From contig NZ_JACHMI010000001.1 in assembly GCF_014207985.1 (NCBI RefSeq), forward strand, positions 913,001 to 977,000: 64,000 nt of DNA. The letters run 5' to 3'. Position 1 is the first letter of the stretch; each line of letters starts with the position of its first letter. Source of the DNA: Nonomuraea rubra. GTDB lineage: Bacteria > Actinomycetota > Actinomycetes > Streptosporangiales > Streptosporangiaceae. Positions 27,361 to 35,003 of this stretch are shown one piece after another. The position numbers and the translations under genes were made by a program. The notes beneath the pieces are model-generated. The model made no database searches and was not told the origin of the DNA. It saw only the letters and a program-made list of their open reading frames with translations.

Positions 27361-28112
27361 TAGTGCGCCGTCCAGCCACCGTCCACCGGCAGCGACACGC
27401 CGGTGATGAACGCCCCGGCGGGCCCGCACAGGTAGGCGACCAGCTCGGCCACCTCCTCGGGCTCGATCAGGCGCTTGATCGCCGCGGGGGCGAGCATGAT
27501 GTCCCGTACGACCTCGTCCTCGGGGATGCCGTGCACCTTGGCCTGGTCGGCGATCTGCGCCTCCACCAGCCCGGTGCGCACGTACGCCGGGCAGACGCAG
27601 GTCGAGGTCACCCCGTGCGGGGCCCCCTCCAGCGCCACCACCTTGGAGAACCCCTCCAGCGCGTGCTTGGCCGTCGTGTACGCCGACTTGTACGGCGAGG
27701 CCCGCAGCCCGTGCACCGACGAGATGTTCACGAACCGCCCCCAGCCCCTGGCGTACATGCCGGGCAGCACCCGGCGCGCGATCAGGAACGGCGCCTCCAC
27801 CATCACCTTGAGCATCGTGGCGAACACCTCGGGCGGGAACTCCTCGATCGGCGCCACGTGCTGGAACCCGGCGTTGTTCACCACGATGTCCACCGGCTCG
27901 TCGGGCAGCGCCGCCACGAAGCCGGGCTCGCTCAGATCGGCCACCACCGCGGCGCCGCCCACCTCGGCGGCCACCTTCTCGGCGGACTCGGCCCGCAGGT
28001 CCACGACCAGCACCCTGGCCCCGGCCGCGGCCAGCCGCCGCGCGCACGCCGCCCCGATGCCGCCCCCGGCCCCCGTCACCAGCGCGGTGCGCCCCGTCAG
28101 CTCCTTCGCCAT
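27360..28112 (-). CDS. bdhA: 3-hydroxybutyrate dehydrogenase-like short-chain dehydrogenase
   Basis: A 250-aa classical SDR with the cofactor loop VTGAGGGIGAA, NNAG, catalytic Ser in NISSVHGL and YTTAK (Tyr and Lys), and the C-terminal FITGVSLPVDGGW. The VHGLRASPYKSAY and CVCPAYVRTGLVE segments match 3-hydroxybutyrate dehydrogenases, which interconvert 3-hydroxybutyrate and acetoacetate with NAD. ATG 28112 follows GGCGAGGT. First gene of the operon SDR-regulator-transporter-hydrolase-exported hydrolase (28112 down to 21958). A palindrome at 28162-28185 lies in its promoter region. Confidence 0.85.
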   Translation of the reverse strand: MAKELTGRTALVTGAGGGIGAACARRLAAAGARVLVVDLRAESAEKVAAEVGGAAVVADLSEPGFVAALPDEPVDIVVNNAGFQHVAPIEEFPPEVFATMLKVMVEAPFLIARRVLPGMYARGWGRFVNISSVHGLRASPYKSAYTTAKHALEGFSKVVALEGAPHGVTSTCVCPAYVRTGLVEAQIADQAKVHGIPEDEVVRDIMLAPAAIKRLIEPEEVAELVAYLCGPAGAFITGVSLPVDGGWTAH

Positions 28113-28161
28113 ACCTCGCCACCCTAAGCGCTCGCCCGGCCGCGACGCATGGGTGCGGGCG

Positions 28162-28185
28162 ACATAGATGGCTGGCCGCCTATGT
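28162..28185. promoter_or_regulatory. Inverted repeat in the bdhA/trpD divergent region
   Basis: ACATAG (28162-28167) and CTATGT (28180-28185) are perfect arms around a 12-base GC-rich centre. It is 50 bp before the SDR start and ends 18 bp before the trp leader -10 (TATGGT at 28203-28208). A site for the PucR-type regulator is the simplest guess. Confidence 0.45.
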
Positions 28186-28199
28186 GGATCAAGCGCGTC

Positions 28200-28208
28200 T
28201 GCTATGGT
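28200..28208 (+). promoter_or_regulatory. Extended -10 promoter of the trp leader
   Basis: TGCTATGGT fits an extended -10 (TGn-TANNNT), with TATGGT at 28203-28208. The leader ATG is at 28215, so transcription probably starts at or next to it. No -35 match is visible. Confidence 0.5.
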
Positions 28209-28214
28209 GAGGGC

Positions 28215-28253
28215 ATGATCGCGTATTCGTCCCAGTGGTGGCCCGCCTCCTAG
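28215..28253 (+). CDS. trpL: Tryptophan leader peptide, [12 protein letters not shown]
   Basis: Twelve codons ending in TAG, with two adjacent Trp codons at positions 8-9, directly upstream of trpD. Trp-rich leaders sense charged tRNA-Trp through ribosome stalling. The Trp codons lie just before CCGCC (28243-28247), which pairs with GGCGG (28253-28257), and a much stronger hairpin follows at 28276-28300. Placement, size and tandem Trp make an attenuation leader very likely. Confidence 0.8.
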   Translation: MIAYSSQWWPAS

Positions 28254-28275
28254 GCGGACCTCCGGCGATACGCGC

Positions 28276-28300
28276 ACGGCCGCCTCGACGAGGCGGCCGT
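28276..28300 (+). terminator. Strong hairpin of the trp leader (attenuator-like)
   Basis: ACGGCCGCCTCG (28276-28287) and CGAGGCGGCCGT (28289-28300) are perfectly complementary, giving an 11-bp stem with a tiny GAC loop. No T-run follows, so it may terminate through a different mechanism or act by hiding downstream sequence; it lies 50 bases before the trpD ATG. Confidence 0.65.
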
Positions 28301-28350
28301 CACCGTTGCAGTGGGTGCCCCCCGTCGAGCACAGACACGAAGGGGCACTC

Positions 28351-29409
28351 ATGACCACCACCTGGCCACGGATCCTCACCACGCTGCTCGACGGCACCTC
28401 GCTCACCGCCCGCCAGGCCACCTGGGCGATGGACCAGATCATGTCCGGCATGGCAACCGACGCCCAGATCGCCGCGTTCGCGATCGCGCTGCGCGCCAAG
28501 GGCGAGAGCGTGGCCGAGGTCGCGGGGCTGGCCGACGGCATGCTCGCCAGGGCCTCGGCGATCCGCGTGCCCGGCGACCCCGTCGACCTGGTCGGCACCG
28601 GCGGCGACCGCGCCAACACCGTGAACATCTCCACCATGGCCGCCATCGTGACCGCCGCCGCCGGGGCCAAGGTGGTCAAGCACGGCGGCCGGGCCGCCTC
28701 CTCCATGGCGGGCGCCGCCGACGTGCTCGAAGCGCTCGGCGTGGTCATCGACCTGCCGCCCGCCGCCGTGGTGCGGGTGGCGGACGAGGTGGGCATCACG
28801 TTCTGCTTCGCGCCCGCGTTCAACCCGGCGCTGAGACGCACCTCCCAGCCGCGCCGCGAGCTGGGCGTGCCCACGGTCTTCAACTTCCTGGGGCCGCTCA
28901 CCAACCCCGCCCTGCCCTCCGCGCAGGCCGTCGGCGTCTTTCACCCGACCATGGCCCCGACCATCGCGGGCGTGCTGGCCGAGCGCGGCTGCTCCGCGCT
29001 CGTCTTCAGGGGCGACGACGGGCTCGACGAGCTGACCACCTGCGGCCCCTCGACGATCTGGGTCGTACGCAGGGGCAGGGTCACGCGTACCGGCTTCGAC
29101 CCGCTCGACCTGTCGATCCCCCGGGCCCGCACCGAGGACCTGCGTGGCGGCGACGCGCGGCACAACGCCGGCGTGGCGCGGGCCGTGCTCTCCGGAGAGC
29201 AGGGCCCCGTGCGCGAGGTCGTCCTGCTGAACGCGGCCGCCGCCCTGGTGGCCGCCGACGGCACCCCGCCGGCGGCCGAGATCACGGCCGCGCTGGCGGC
29301 CGGCTACAAGCGGGCCGCCGACGCCGTCGACTCCGGTGCCGCGCTCTCCCTGCTCACCCGCTGGGCCGACGCCACCCGGCGGGCCGCCGCCGGGACGGTC
29401 AGGGCCTAG
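28351..29409 (+). CDS. trpD: Anthranilate phosphoribosyltransferase
   Basis: TrpD transfers phosphoribose from PRPP to anthranilate in tryptophan synthesis. The 352-aa protein has the helical N-terminal domain and the PRPP loop [38 protein letters not shown], and [13 protein letters not shown] 28351 follows AAGGGG. It stands alone, without other trp genes, behind its own Trp leader. Its last 11 bases overlap the 3' end of fumC on the other strand. Confidence 0.97.
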   Translation: MTTTWPRILTTLLDGTSLTARQATWAMDQIMSGMATDAQIAAFAIALRAKGESVAEVAGLADGMLARASAIRVPGDPVDLVGTGGDRANTVNISTMAAIVTAAAGAKVVKHGGRAASSMAGAADVLEALGVVIDLPPAAVVRVADEVGITFCFAPAFNPALRRTSQPRRELGVPTVFNFLGPLTNPALPSAQAVGVFHPTMAPTIAGVLAERGCSALVFRGDDGLDELTTCGPSTIWVVRRGRVTRTGFDPLDLSIPRARTEDLRGGDARHNAGVARAVLSGEQGPVREVVLLNAAAALVAADGTPPAAEITAALAAGYKRAADAVDSGAALSLLTRWADATRRAAAGTVRA

Positions 29410-30784
29410 TCATGGACAGCACGTCGAGTGCGGCGTCGAGCTGCTCCTCCGTGAGCTTTCCCGCCGCCACGTGGCCGCGCTCGATGACGACCTCCCTGAT
29501 CGTCCTGCGCTCGGCCAGGGCCTGCTTGGCGATCTTCGCCGCCTCCTCGTAGCCGACGTACTTGTTCAGCGGGGTGACGATCGACGGGGACGACTCGGCG
29601 TACTCGCGCAGCCGCTCGACGTTGGCCGTGATGCCGGCGACGCAGCGGTCGGCGAGCAGGCGGGAGACGTTCGCCAGCAGCCTGATCGACTCCAGGATGT
29701 TGCGCGCGATGAGGGGCAGCTGCACGTTCAGCTCGAAGTTGCCCGACGCGCCGGCGAACGTGATCGCCGCGTCGTTCCCGATCACCTGGGCCGCGACCAT
29801 GGCCGTGGCCTCGGGGATCACCGGGTTGACCTTGCCCGGCATGATCGACGAGCCCGGCTGCAGGTCGGGCAGGTTGATCTCGCCGAGCCCCGCGCGCGGC
29901 CCCGAGCCCATCCAGCGCAGGTCATTGGCGATCTTGGTGAGCGAGACCGCGACCACCTTGAGCTGCCCCGACAGCTCCACGATCGAGTCCTGCGCGCCCT
30001 GGGCCTCGAAGTGGTCGGCGGCCTCCTGGAACGGGATGTCCGTCGCCTCGCGCAGCTTGGCGATGGCCTCCTGGGCGAAGCCCGGCGGCGTGTTGATGCC
30101 CGTGCCCACGGCCGTGCCGCCCAGCGGCAGCTCCAGCACGTGCTCCAGGGCCGCCGAGACGCGCACGACGCCGTGCTCGACCTGCGTGGCGTACCCGCCG
30201 AACTCCTGACCCAGCGTCACCGGCGTCGCGTCCATCAGGTGCGTACGCCCCGACTTCACCACGCCGTCGAACTCGATCGCCTTCTCCCTCAGCGCCTGCG
30301 CCAGGTGCCTGAGCGAGGGCAGCAGGTGGAAGGTCACCTCGGTGGCCGCCGCCACGTGGATCGAGGTGGGGAACACGTCGTTGGACGACTGCGAGGCGTT
30401 CACGTGGTCGTTGGGATGCACGGGACGGCCCAGCCGCTCCTCGGCCAGCGTCGCGATCACCTCGTTGGCGTTCATGTTGGACGAGGTGCCCGAGCCGGTC
30501 TGGAAGACGTCGATCGGGAAGTCGGCGTCGTGCTCGTTCTCCGCCACGTCGGCGGCGGCCTGCGCGATCGCCTCGGCCAGGTCCTTGTCGATCACGCCGA
30601 GCTCGCCGTTGACCTCGGCCGCCACCGCCTTGATCAGGCCGAGCGCGGCGATGTGCGACGGCTCCAGGGGCCGGCCTGAGATCGGGAAATTCTCCACTGC
30701 CCGCTGGGTCTGCGCGCGCCACTTGGCGCCAGCCGGCACGCGTACCTCGCCCATCGAGTCATGTTCGATCCGGAACTCACTCAT
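29399..30784 (-). CDS. fumC: Class II fumarate hydratase
   Basis: Iron-independent fumarase of the TCA cycle (fumarate to L-malate). The 461-aa product has the superfamily signature [47 protein letters not shown] and [17 protein letters not shown], the four active-site regions of the tetramer. ATG 30784 is clear. It lies 49 bases after the kinase gene. A class I, iron-sulfur fumarase is encoded 4.2 kb away, so the organism has both types. Rv1098c is the mycobacterial counterpart. Confidence 0.97.
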   Translation of the reverse strand: MSEFRIEHDSMGEVRVPAGAKWRAQTQRAVENFPISGRPLEPSHIAALGLIKAVAAEVNGELGVIDKDLAEAIAQAAADVAENEHDADFPIDVFQTGSGTSSNMNANEVIATLAEERLGRPVHPNDHVNASQSSNDVFPTSIHVAAATEVTFHLLPSLRHLAQALREKAIEFDGVVKSGRTHLMDATPVTLGQEFGGYATQVEHGVVRVSAALEHVLELPLGGTAVGTGINTPPGFAQEAIAKLREATDIPFQEAADHFEAQGAQDSIVELSGQLKVVAVSLTKIANDLRWMGSGPRAGLGEINLPDLQPGSSIMPGKVNPVIPEATAMVAAQVIGNDAAITFAGASGNFELNVQLPLIARNILESIRLLANVSRLLADRCVAGITANVERLREYAESSPSIVTPLNKYVGYEEAAKIAKQALAERRTIREVVIERGHVAAGKLTEEQLDAALDVLSMTRP

Positions 30785-30833
30785 GACTTCCAGTCTGACC
30801 CACGGCGGTCTGAACGGCCCGGAGGCACCCGCC

Positions 30834-32729
30834 TCAGCTCGAGAACAGGGCCACGATGAGTACGGCGATCACCACGGCCGCCGCTGCCGCCACCGCCATG
30901 AGCACCAGCATGCCGTTGCGGTTGCCCGCGGGGCGCTTCTCCTCCGGCGGGCCCGCGATCGCGAACAGGTCCGTGCCCAGGCCGTGCCCGCCGAACTGCT
31001 GCCCCTGGAGGCTCTGCTGATGGGGCAGCTGCGGCGGGGGTCCGGACTGCGGCTGGGGCTGGCCGGGCGGGGGAGCGGGCACCGGATAGACCTGCTGGCC
31101 GGGGGATCCCTTCGGGATGCGGGTCGTCGCGAAGGAGCCCTCGTCGGCGGGGCGCTGCGGCCTTCCGCCCTGCTCCTGCGCCCCGGGGAACGGGCCCTTG
31201 GGGCGCGAGATGCTGACCGTCCGCTCGGGGTCGTAGTCGCCCTCGGTACCTGGGGCCTGGCCCGCGTTCGGGGCGAAGGGCTGCTGCCCCTGCCCGTGGC
31301 CGCCGCCGGCGGCCTGCGGCACGGTCGGCGCGTTCGGCCCGTGCGCCGGCCCCTGCGGGCCAGCCGCGTGCGGGCCTGTGGGGGCGCCGGGTCCCGGGGC
31401 AGGCCGCGGTCCCGCCGGACCGCCGGGTCCCGCCGCGGGCTGCGGCCCTGAGTGGCCGCCGGCTCCCGGCGCGGGCTGCGGCCCTGACTGGCCGCCGAAT
31501 CCCGGGGCAGGCTGCGGCCCTGAGGGGCTGCCACGTCCGGGCGCCGACTGCGGCCCTGGCGCGGGCTGAGCCCCTGACGGGGTGCCCGGGCCCTGGGCGC
31601 CCGCCGGGCGCTGTCCGGGCGGCGTGTGGGCGGCAGGGGGCCCGCTGAAGGCGTTCGGCCCGGTGGGTGCCTGAGGCCCGCTCATGCCCTGCATCGCGTG
31701 CCCCACACCGGAGGCCCCCGGCCCACCGGCGGGCACCGGGCCGCGGCCCTGAGGCCCGCCGGGTCCCTGCCCAGGAGGTCCGTAGGGCGGCTGGCCGGCC
31801 GGGCGCTGGGCGCCTGGGGCCGGGTTCTCGGGGGTGGCGAACGGATCGGGCAAAGCGGCCTCCTGCGCCATAAGAGCCTCGGCCGTCAGCACCGGCATCT
31901 CGCTCGTGGGGGTGTCGGCGACCATGCGCAGCAGGGTCTCCGCCTTGGCAGCGTTCAGCCGCTGCCGGTAGTCCTTGTTCAGCAGCCCGTTCAGCACGGG
32001 CCTGAGCTGCCCCGCCTGCGTGGGCGGGTCGGCGCTCTCGGTGAGCAGCGCCGCCAGCGTCTCCGCGATCGTGGACCGCTCGTACGCCGGCCGCCCCTCG
32101 ACGGCGAAGTAGAGCGTGGCGCCGAGCGACCAGATGTCGGACTCGGGGCCGGTGTACTCACCCCTGGCGCGTTCCGGCGCGGTGTAGCCGGGCGAGCCGA
32201 TCACCATGCCGGTCTTGGTCAGCCGGGAGTCACCCTCGGCCTTGGCGATGCCGAAGTCGGTCAGCACCACGCGCCCGCTCTCGGTGATGAGCACGTTGCC
32301 GGGCTTGACGTCGCGGTGGGTGATGCCCTGGGCGTGCGCCGCGCGCAGGGCCCCGAGCAGGTCCACGCCGATCTCGGCCACCAGCCGCGGCGGCAGCGGC
32401 CCCTCCTCCTCGATGACCTGCTCCAGCGAGCGGGCCTCGATGAGCTCCATGATGATCCACGGGCTGTTGTCCTGGATCAGCACGTCATGGATGGAGGCCA
32501 CGGAAGGGTGGCTGATCCGGGAGGCGATGCGGCCCTCGCGCACCATACGTTCGCGCAGCTCGGCCCGCTGTTCCTCGGTGAGACCCGGGTCCTGGCGGAT
32601 TTCCTTGACCGCCACCTCGCGCCCGAGCGCGCGGTCGCGGGCCCGCCACACGGTGCCCATCGTGCCCCGCCCGAGCGGGGTGATGAGCTCGTAGCGCTCC
32701 GCGAGCAGGCGTGTCTGCTGTTCCGGCAT
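30834..32729 (-). CDS. Transmembrane Ser/Thr protein kinase with Pro/Gly-rich linker
   Basis: ATG 32729 has TATCTT six bases upstream and no Shine-Dalgarno (leaderless). The Hanks-type kinase domain (about 10-270) shows [24 protein letters not shown] (catalytic Asp), DFGIAKA and [12 protein letters not shown] 300-residue linker follows, rich in Gly, Pro and Gln, with repeated [12 protein letters not shown] units. A single transmembrane helix ([22 protein letters not shown]) ends the protein, so the catalytic domain is cytoplasmic and the tail is tiny; no extracellular sensor is present. It forms a pair with the next kinase. Confidence 0.93.
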   Translation of the reverse strand: MPEQQTRLLAERYELITPLGRGTMGTVWRARDRALGREVAVKEIRQDPGLTEEQRAELRERMVREGRIASRISHPSVASIHDVLIQDNSPWIIMELIEARSLEQVIEEEGPLPPRLVAEIGVDLLGALRAAHAQGITHRDVKPGNVLITESGRVVLTDFGIAKAEGDSRLTKTGMVIGSPGYTAPERARGEYTGPESDIWSLGATLYFAVEGRPAYERSTIAETLAALLTESADPPTQAGQLRPVLNGLLNKDYRQRLNAAKAETLLRMVADTPTSEMPVLTAEALMAQEAALPDPFATPENPAPGAQRPAGQPPYGPPGQGPGGPQGRGPVPAGGPGASGVGHAMQGMSGPQAPTGPNAFSGPPAAHTPPGQRPAGAQGPGTPSGAQPAPGPQSAPGRGSPSGPQPAPGFGGQSGPQPAPGAGGHSGPQPAAGPGGPAGPRPAPGPGAPTGPHAAGPQGPAHGPNAPTVPQAAGGGHGQGQQPFAPNAGQAPGTEGDYDPERTVSISRPKGPFPGAQEQGGRPQRPADEGSFATTRIPKGSPGQQVYPVPAPPPGQPQPQSGPPPQLPHQQSLQGQQFGGHGLGTDLFAIAGPPEEKRPAGNRNGMLVLMAVAAAAAVVIAVLIVALFSS

Positions 32730-32764
32730 GAGAAGAAGATATCGATTCTCGCTTGGGAAGTGCT

Positions 32765-33880
32765 TTACCCTCGCTTGCGAAGTTCTCTTGGCCAGAACCG
32801 CCGAGGAAGGCACAACTTTATCACCGTCGCTTTGAAACGGGCATAAGCCGACGGCGCCGGACGCGGTTCGACCCGCTTCCTGTGCACGCCCTCGCCTGGT
32901 TTGCGTTCCTGCCGGGGCGAGGGCACGTTCACGGAGCCCGCCGGCGGATCCGCCCTGTGCAGCCCGCGGTGCGCGGGCCTGCGCACGAAAGGGGGCTGCG
33001 GGATCGTGATCGACGGCGAGGGGCGGGCCGGCCTGCGCGGAGTCAGCGGCTCCTCCGCCGAGCCGCCCGCGGCGACCCTGGTCAGCATGAGCGAGGCGCG
33101 CACGGAGTCGAGCCTGGTCGCGGGGTCGATCCTGAGCAGCGCGTCGAGCACGGGCGCCAGCGGGCCCGCCTTGGTCATCGGGATCGGCTCGCCGCTGGTC
33201 AGTGCCGCGAGCGCGGCGGCGGCCGTACGCCTGCCGTGCAGGCCCCTGCCCTCGACGGCGGTGTAGAGGGTCGCGCCGAGCGACCACAGGTCGCCGGCGG
33301 GGCTGGCCTTCGAGCCGAGCACCCGCTCGGGAGCGATGTAACCGGCGGACCCGAGAACGATGCCCGCCTGGGTGATGGAAACGTCACCCTCGAGTGCGGC
33401 CAGGCCGAAGTCGGTGAGCACCGCGCGGTCCTCCGTCACCAGCACGTTGCTCGGCTTCACGTCGCGGTGCAGGATGCCCTTGGCGTGCACGGCGCGCAGC
33501 GCCCCCAGGATCTGCCGGCCGATCTCGGCGGCCTTGCGCGGGTGGAGCGGTCCTTCCTCCTGGATGAGCTGCTCCAGGGACTTGGCCCGCAGCAGCTCCA
33601 TCACGATCCACGGCCGGTCGTCCTCGGTGACCACGTCGAAGACGGTGATCACCGACGGGTGCGCGACCATCGCGGTCGCCCGGCCCTCGCGCTCGGTGCG
33701 CGCGCACAGCTCGGCACGCAGCTCCTCGTCGAGGACCGTGGGCAGCCGTACTTCCTTGACCGCCACGTCCCGGTCGAGCAGCTCGTCATGTGCCCGCCAA
33801 ACGGTGCCCATGCCGCCGCGACCAACCGGCTCCACGAGCCGATAGCGCGCGGCGAGTAGGTAACCGGAGGGCGCACGCAT
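32765..33880 (-). CDS. Soluble Ser/Thr protein kinase
   Basis: A 371-aa Hanks-type kinase with VGRGGMGTVWRA, AVKE, HRDVKPSN, DFGLAAL and GSAGYIAPERV in the first ~270 residues, then a basic, Pro-rich tail with no transmembrane helix. TAAGCT seven bases before ATG 33880 suggests a leaderless start. Its organisation and the 35-base gap to the next kinase suggest duplication followed by loss of the membrane anchor. Targets unknown. Confidence 0.92.
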   Translation of the reverse strand: MRAPSGYLLAARYRLVEPVGRGGMGTVWRAHDELLDRDVAVKEVRLPTVLDEELRAELCARTEREGRATAMVAHPSVITVFDVVTEDDRPWIVMELLRAKSLEQLIQEEGPLHPRKAAEIGRQILGALRAVHAKGILHRDVKPSNVLVTEDRAVLTDFGLAALEGDVSITQAGIVLGSAGYIAPERVLGSKASPAGDLWSLGATLYTAVEGRGLHGRRTAAAALAALTSGEPIPMTKAGPLAPVLDALLRIDPATRLDSVRASLMLTRVAAGGSAEEPLTPRRPARPSPSITIPQPPFVRRPAHRGLHRADPPAGSVNVPSPRQERKPGEGVHRKRVEPRPAPSAYARFKATVIKLCLPRRFWPRELRKRG

Positions 33881-33950
33881 GCCAGGCAGCTTACCTATTT
33901 GTGTAAACCGACCAGTAGAGGCGGGGCCGATAATTTGTTGCGAACTTAAG

Positions 33951-34117
33951 TCAAGCCGCCTGACTCGTCACGTCAGCAAACGTCCTGGCCACATCATCCC
34001 AGTTGATGAGGCCCCGCAGTTTCTCCGCGTGATCCGGACGGGCGCGTCGCGATACCGAAGGTAGTACGCCTGCCCCGGTGCGTCGAACACGAGCGGCGGC
34101 GTGGTGTTCTCCCATCG
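33951..34117 (-). pseudogene. Possible degraded C-terminal gene remnant
   Basis: On the minus strand one frame reads RWENTTPPLVFDAPGQAY then YLRYRDAPVR, and an overlapping frame continues DHAEKLRGLINWDDVART to FADVTSQAA and a stop at 33951-33953. Joined by a single one-base shift near 34035 these look like the end of one globular protein. A 54-codon ORF (ATG at 34115) also covers the second half. I do not recognise the family. No intact upstream gene is present. Confidence 0.35.
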
Positions 34118-34133
34118 GTCACGGTTCAGTGAC
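34118..34133. promoter_or_regulatory. Second exact AfsQ1-type box
   Basis: GTCAC (34118-34122), GGTTCA and GTGAC (34129-34133) repeat the element found upstream of afsQ1. It lies 260 bp before the small-ORF group. A chance match remains possible. Confidence 0.35.
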
Positions 34134-34394
34134 GGGCTCGCGGCCCGCGGCTCCCGGGCCCGCCCGGGCTCCCGCGCGCGGGCAGGTTCGCGCCGCCCGC
34201 GCGAGCGCTTTACCCGCGACCACTCTCCGCGCGTTTCCGCAGCTCATGTGCCGTTTGTGTCGATCGGCACAACGACAGGCCGAAAATTTGTGCATGATGC
34301 CTGGTAGGGGACATTCAGGCGTACGGCAGGCTGACTGACAGGAACCACGGGGCGCCGTCAGCGACTTGTAAGGGTGCCGTAAGGGGACGGGGGC

Positions 34395-34526
34395 ATGGTT
34401 AGGACCAGGAAAGAAGGCCGAACGCCCTCGCTGACCGTCATCCAGGAAACTGTCGGTGCCGAACGTCAGACTGAGAGCAGAACGCCCGAGGGTCCCACCG
34501 ATGAAGTCAGACCACTAAGGACGTGA
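34395..34526 (+). CDS. Candidate small ORF 1 (43 aa) upstream of DUF5999
   Basis: ATG 34395 follows AAGGGGACGGGGGC. The product is hydrophilic, mostly Arg/Glu/Thr, with no membrane segment. Its TGA shares a base with the next ATG (TGATG). GC3 is lower than in neighbouring genes, which argues against strong coding selection, so it may instead be leader RNA. Confidence 0.3.
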   Translation: MVRTRKEGRTPSLTVIQETVGAERQTESRTPEGPTDEVRPLRT

Positions 34527-34624
34527 TGAGGATGCGCCAGATCCAGGTTCGCCGCCGGCCGAAGAAGCCGACCAGAGCCGCACTGGACCTCCGCACACCG
34601 TCAGGGCGCACGCTGCCCTTTTGA
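34526..34624 (+). CDS. Candidate small ORF 2 (32 aa), basic
   Basis: ATG 34526 overlaps the stop of small ORF 1 and has AAGGACG upstream. The 32-residue product (MRMRQIQVRRRPKKPTR and on) is strongly basic in its first half. It ends 37 bases before DUF5999. The overlapping layout suggests coupling; coding status is uncertain. Confidence 0.35.
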   Translation: MRMRQIQVRRRPKKPTRAALDLRTPSGRTLPF

Positions 34625-34661
34625 AGACCCGCAACCCGGAGCGCAATCTGAGAGGTGCGCC

Positions 34662-34850
34662 ATGTGCAGTCACAAGCCCGTTTGCCCCAGTGCCGACTCC
34701 CCCGACCGCGAGCGGTCGCACGTCATCTCGGCCCACCCCGACCAGGGCTGGAGCCTTCTCTGCAACGGCGTCGTGCTGTTCGATGACACCGGTCTGCTGC
34801 TGCCCGACGGCTCCGTCGTGGCACCGCACCGGGCCCCGGTGGCCGCATGA
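34662..34850 (+). CDS. DUF5999 small protein
   Basis: A 62-aa protein beginning MCSHKPVCPSADSPDRE with two closely spaced Cys, then AHPDQGWSLLCNGVVLFDDTG and LLLPDGSVVAPHR. This matches the small actinobacterial DUF5999 family. Three cysteines suggest metal or redox chemistry, but no function is known. ATG 34662 follows GAGAGGTGCGCC. A tiny ORF overlaps its stop. Confidence 0.85.
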   Translation: MCSHKPVCPSADSPDRERSHVISAHPDQGWSLLCNGVVLFDDTGLLLPDGSVVAPHRAPVAA

Positions 34851-34987
34851 GCATCTCCCCGATCACCGGGCCCGGCGCAGGGCGGGACGCGCCGCCGCCC
34901 GGCGCGGCCGATCCCGCCGGCCGGCCTGACCGCGCGGCCGCCGCCGCCCCTCCTGCACCTGCCTGTCAGGCGCCCGCAGGCGCCTGA
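34847..34987 (+). CDS. Possible small ORF overlapping the DUF5999 stop (46 aa)
   Basis: ATG 34847 overlaps the DUF5999 TGA (ATGA) and the frame stays open for 46 codons, ending inside a hairpin at 34966-34987. The product is Ala/Pro/Gly-rich and low in complexity, so a chance ORF in GC-rich DNA is as likely as a gene. Confidence 0.2.
   Translation: MSISPITGPGAGRDAPPPGAADPAGRPDRAAAAAPPAPACQAPAGA
34966..34987. terminator. Hairpin between DUF5999 and fumA (convergent)
   Basis: TCAGGCGCC (34966-34974), loop CGCA, GGCGCCTGA (34979-34987): a perfect 9-bp stem. No T-run, but the position between two convergent genes suits a bidirectional terminator of the type common in GC-rich actinobacteria. Confidence 0.5.
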
Positions 34988-35003
34988 CTCCCCGGCGCCG
35001 GCG

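Larger units (their letters stand above)
33881..34394. other. 514-bp region without an intact recognised gene
   Basis: It holds the possible remnant above, an exact GTCAC-N6-GTGAC box (34118-34133), a very GC-rich stretch with short palindromes (34137-34210) and a 7-bp inverted repeat TGTGCCG/CGGCACA (34247-34253 and 34265-34271). The last two could serve the small-ORF group that starts at 34395. No tRNA or known RNA is seen. Confidence 0.5.

Noticed and set aside
23104..28122. Very long minus-strand frames that would join hydrolase, transporter, regulator and SDR into fusions
   Set aside because: Each intact gene has its own start overlapping or abutting the previous stop; the extra codons are out-of-phase, Arg/Gly-rich shadow sequence.
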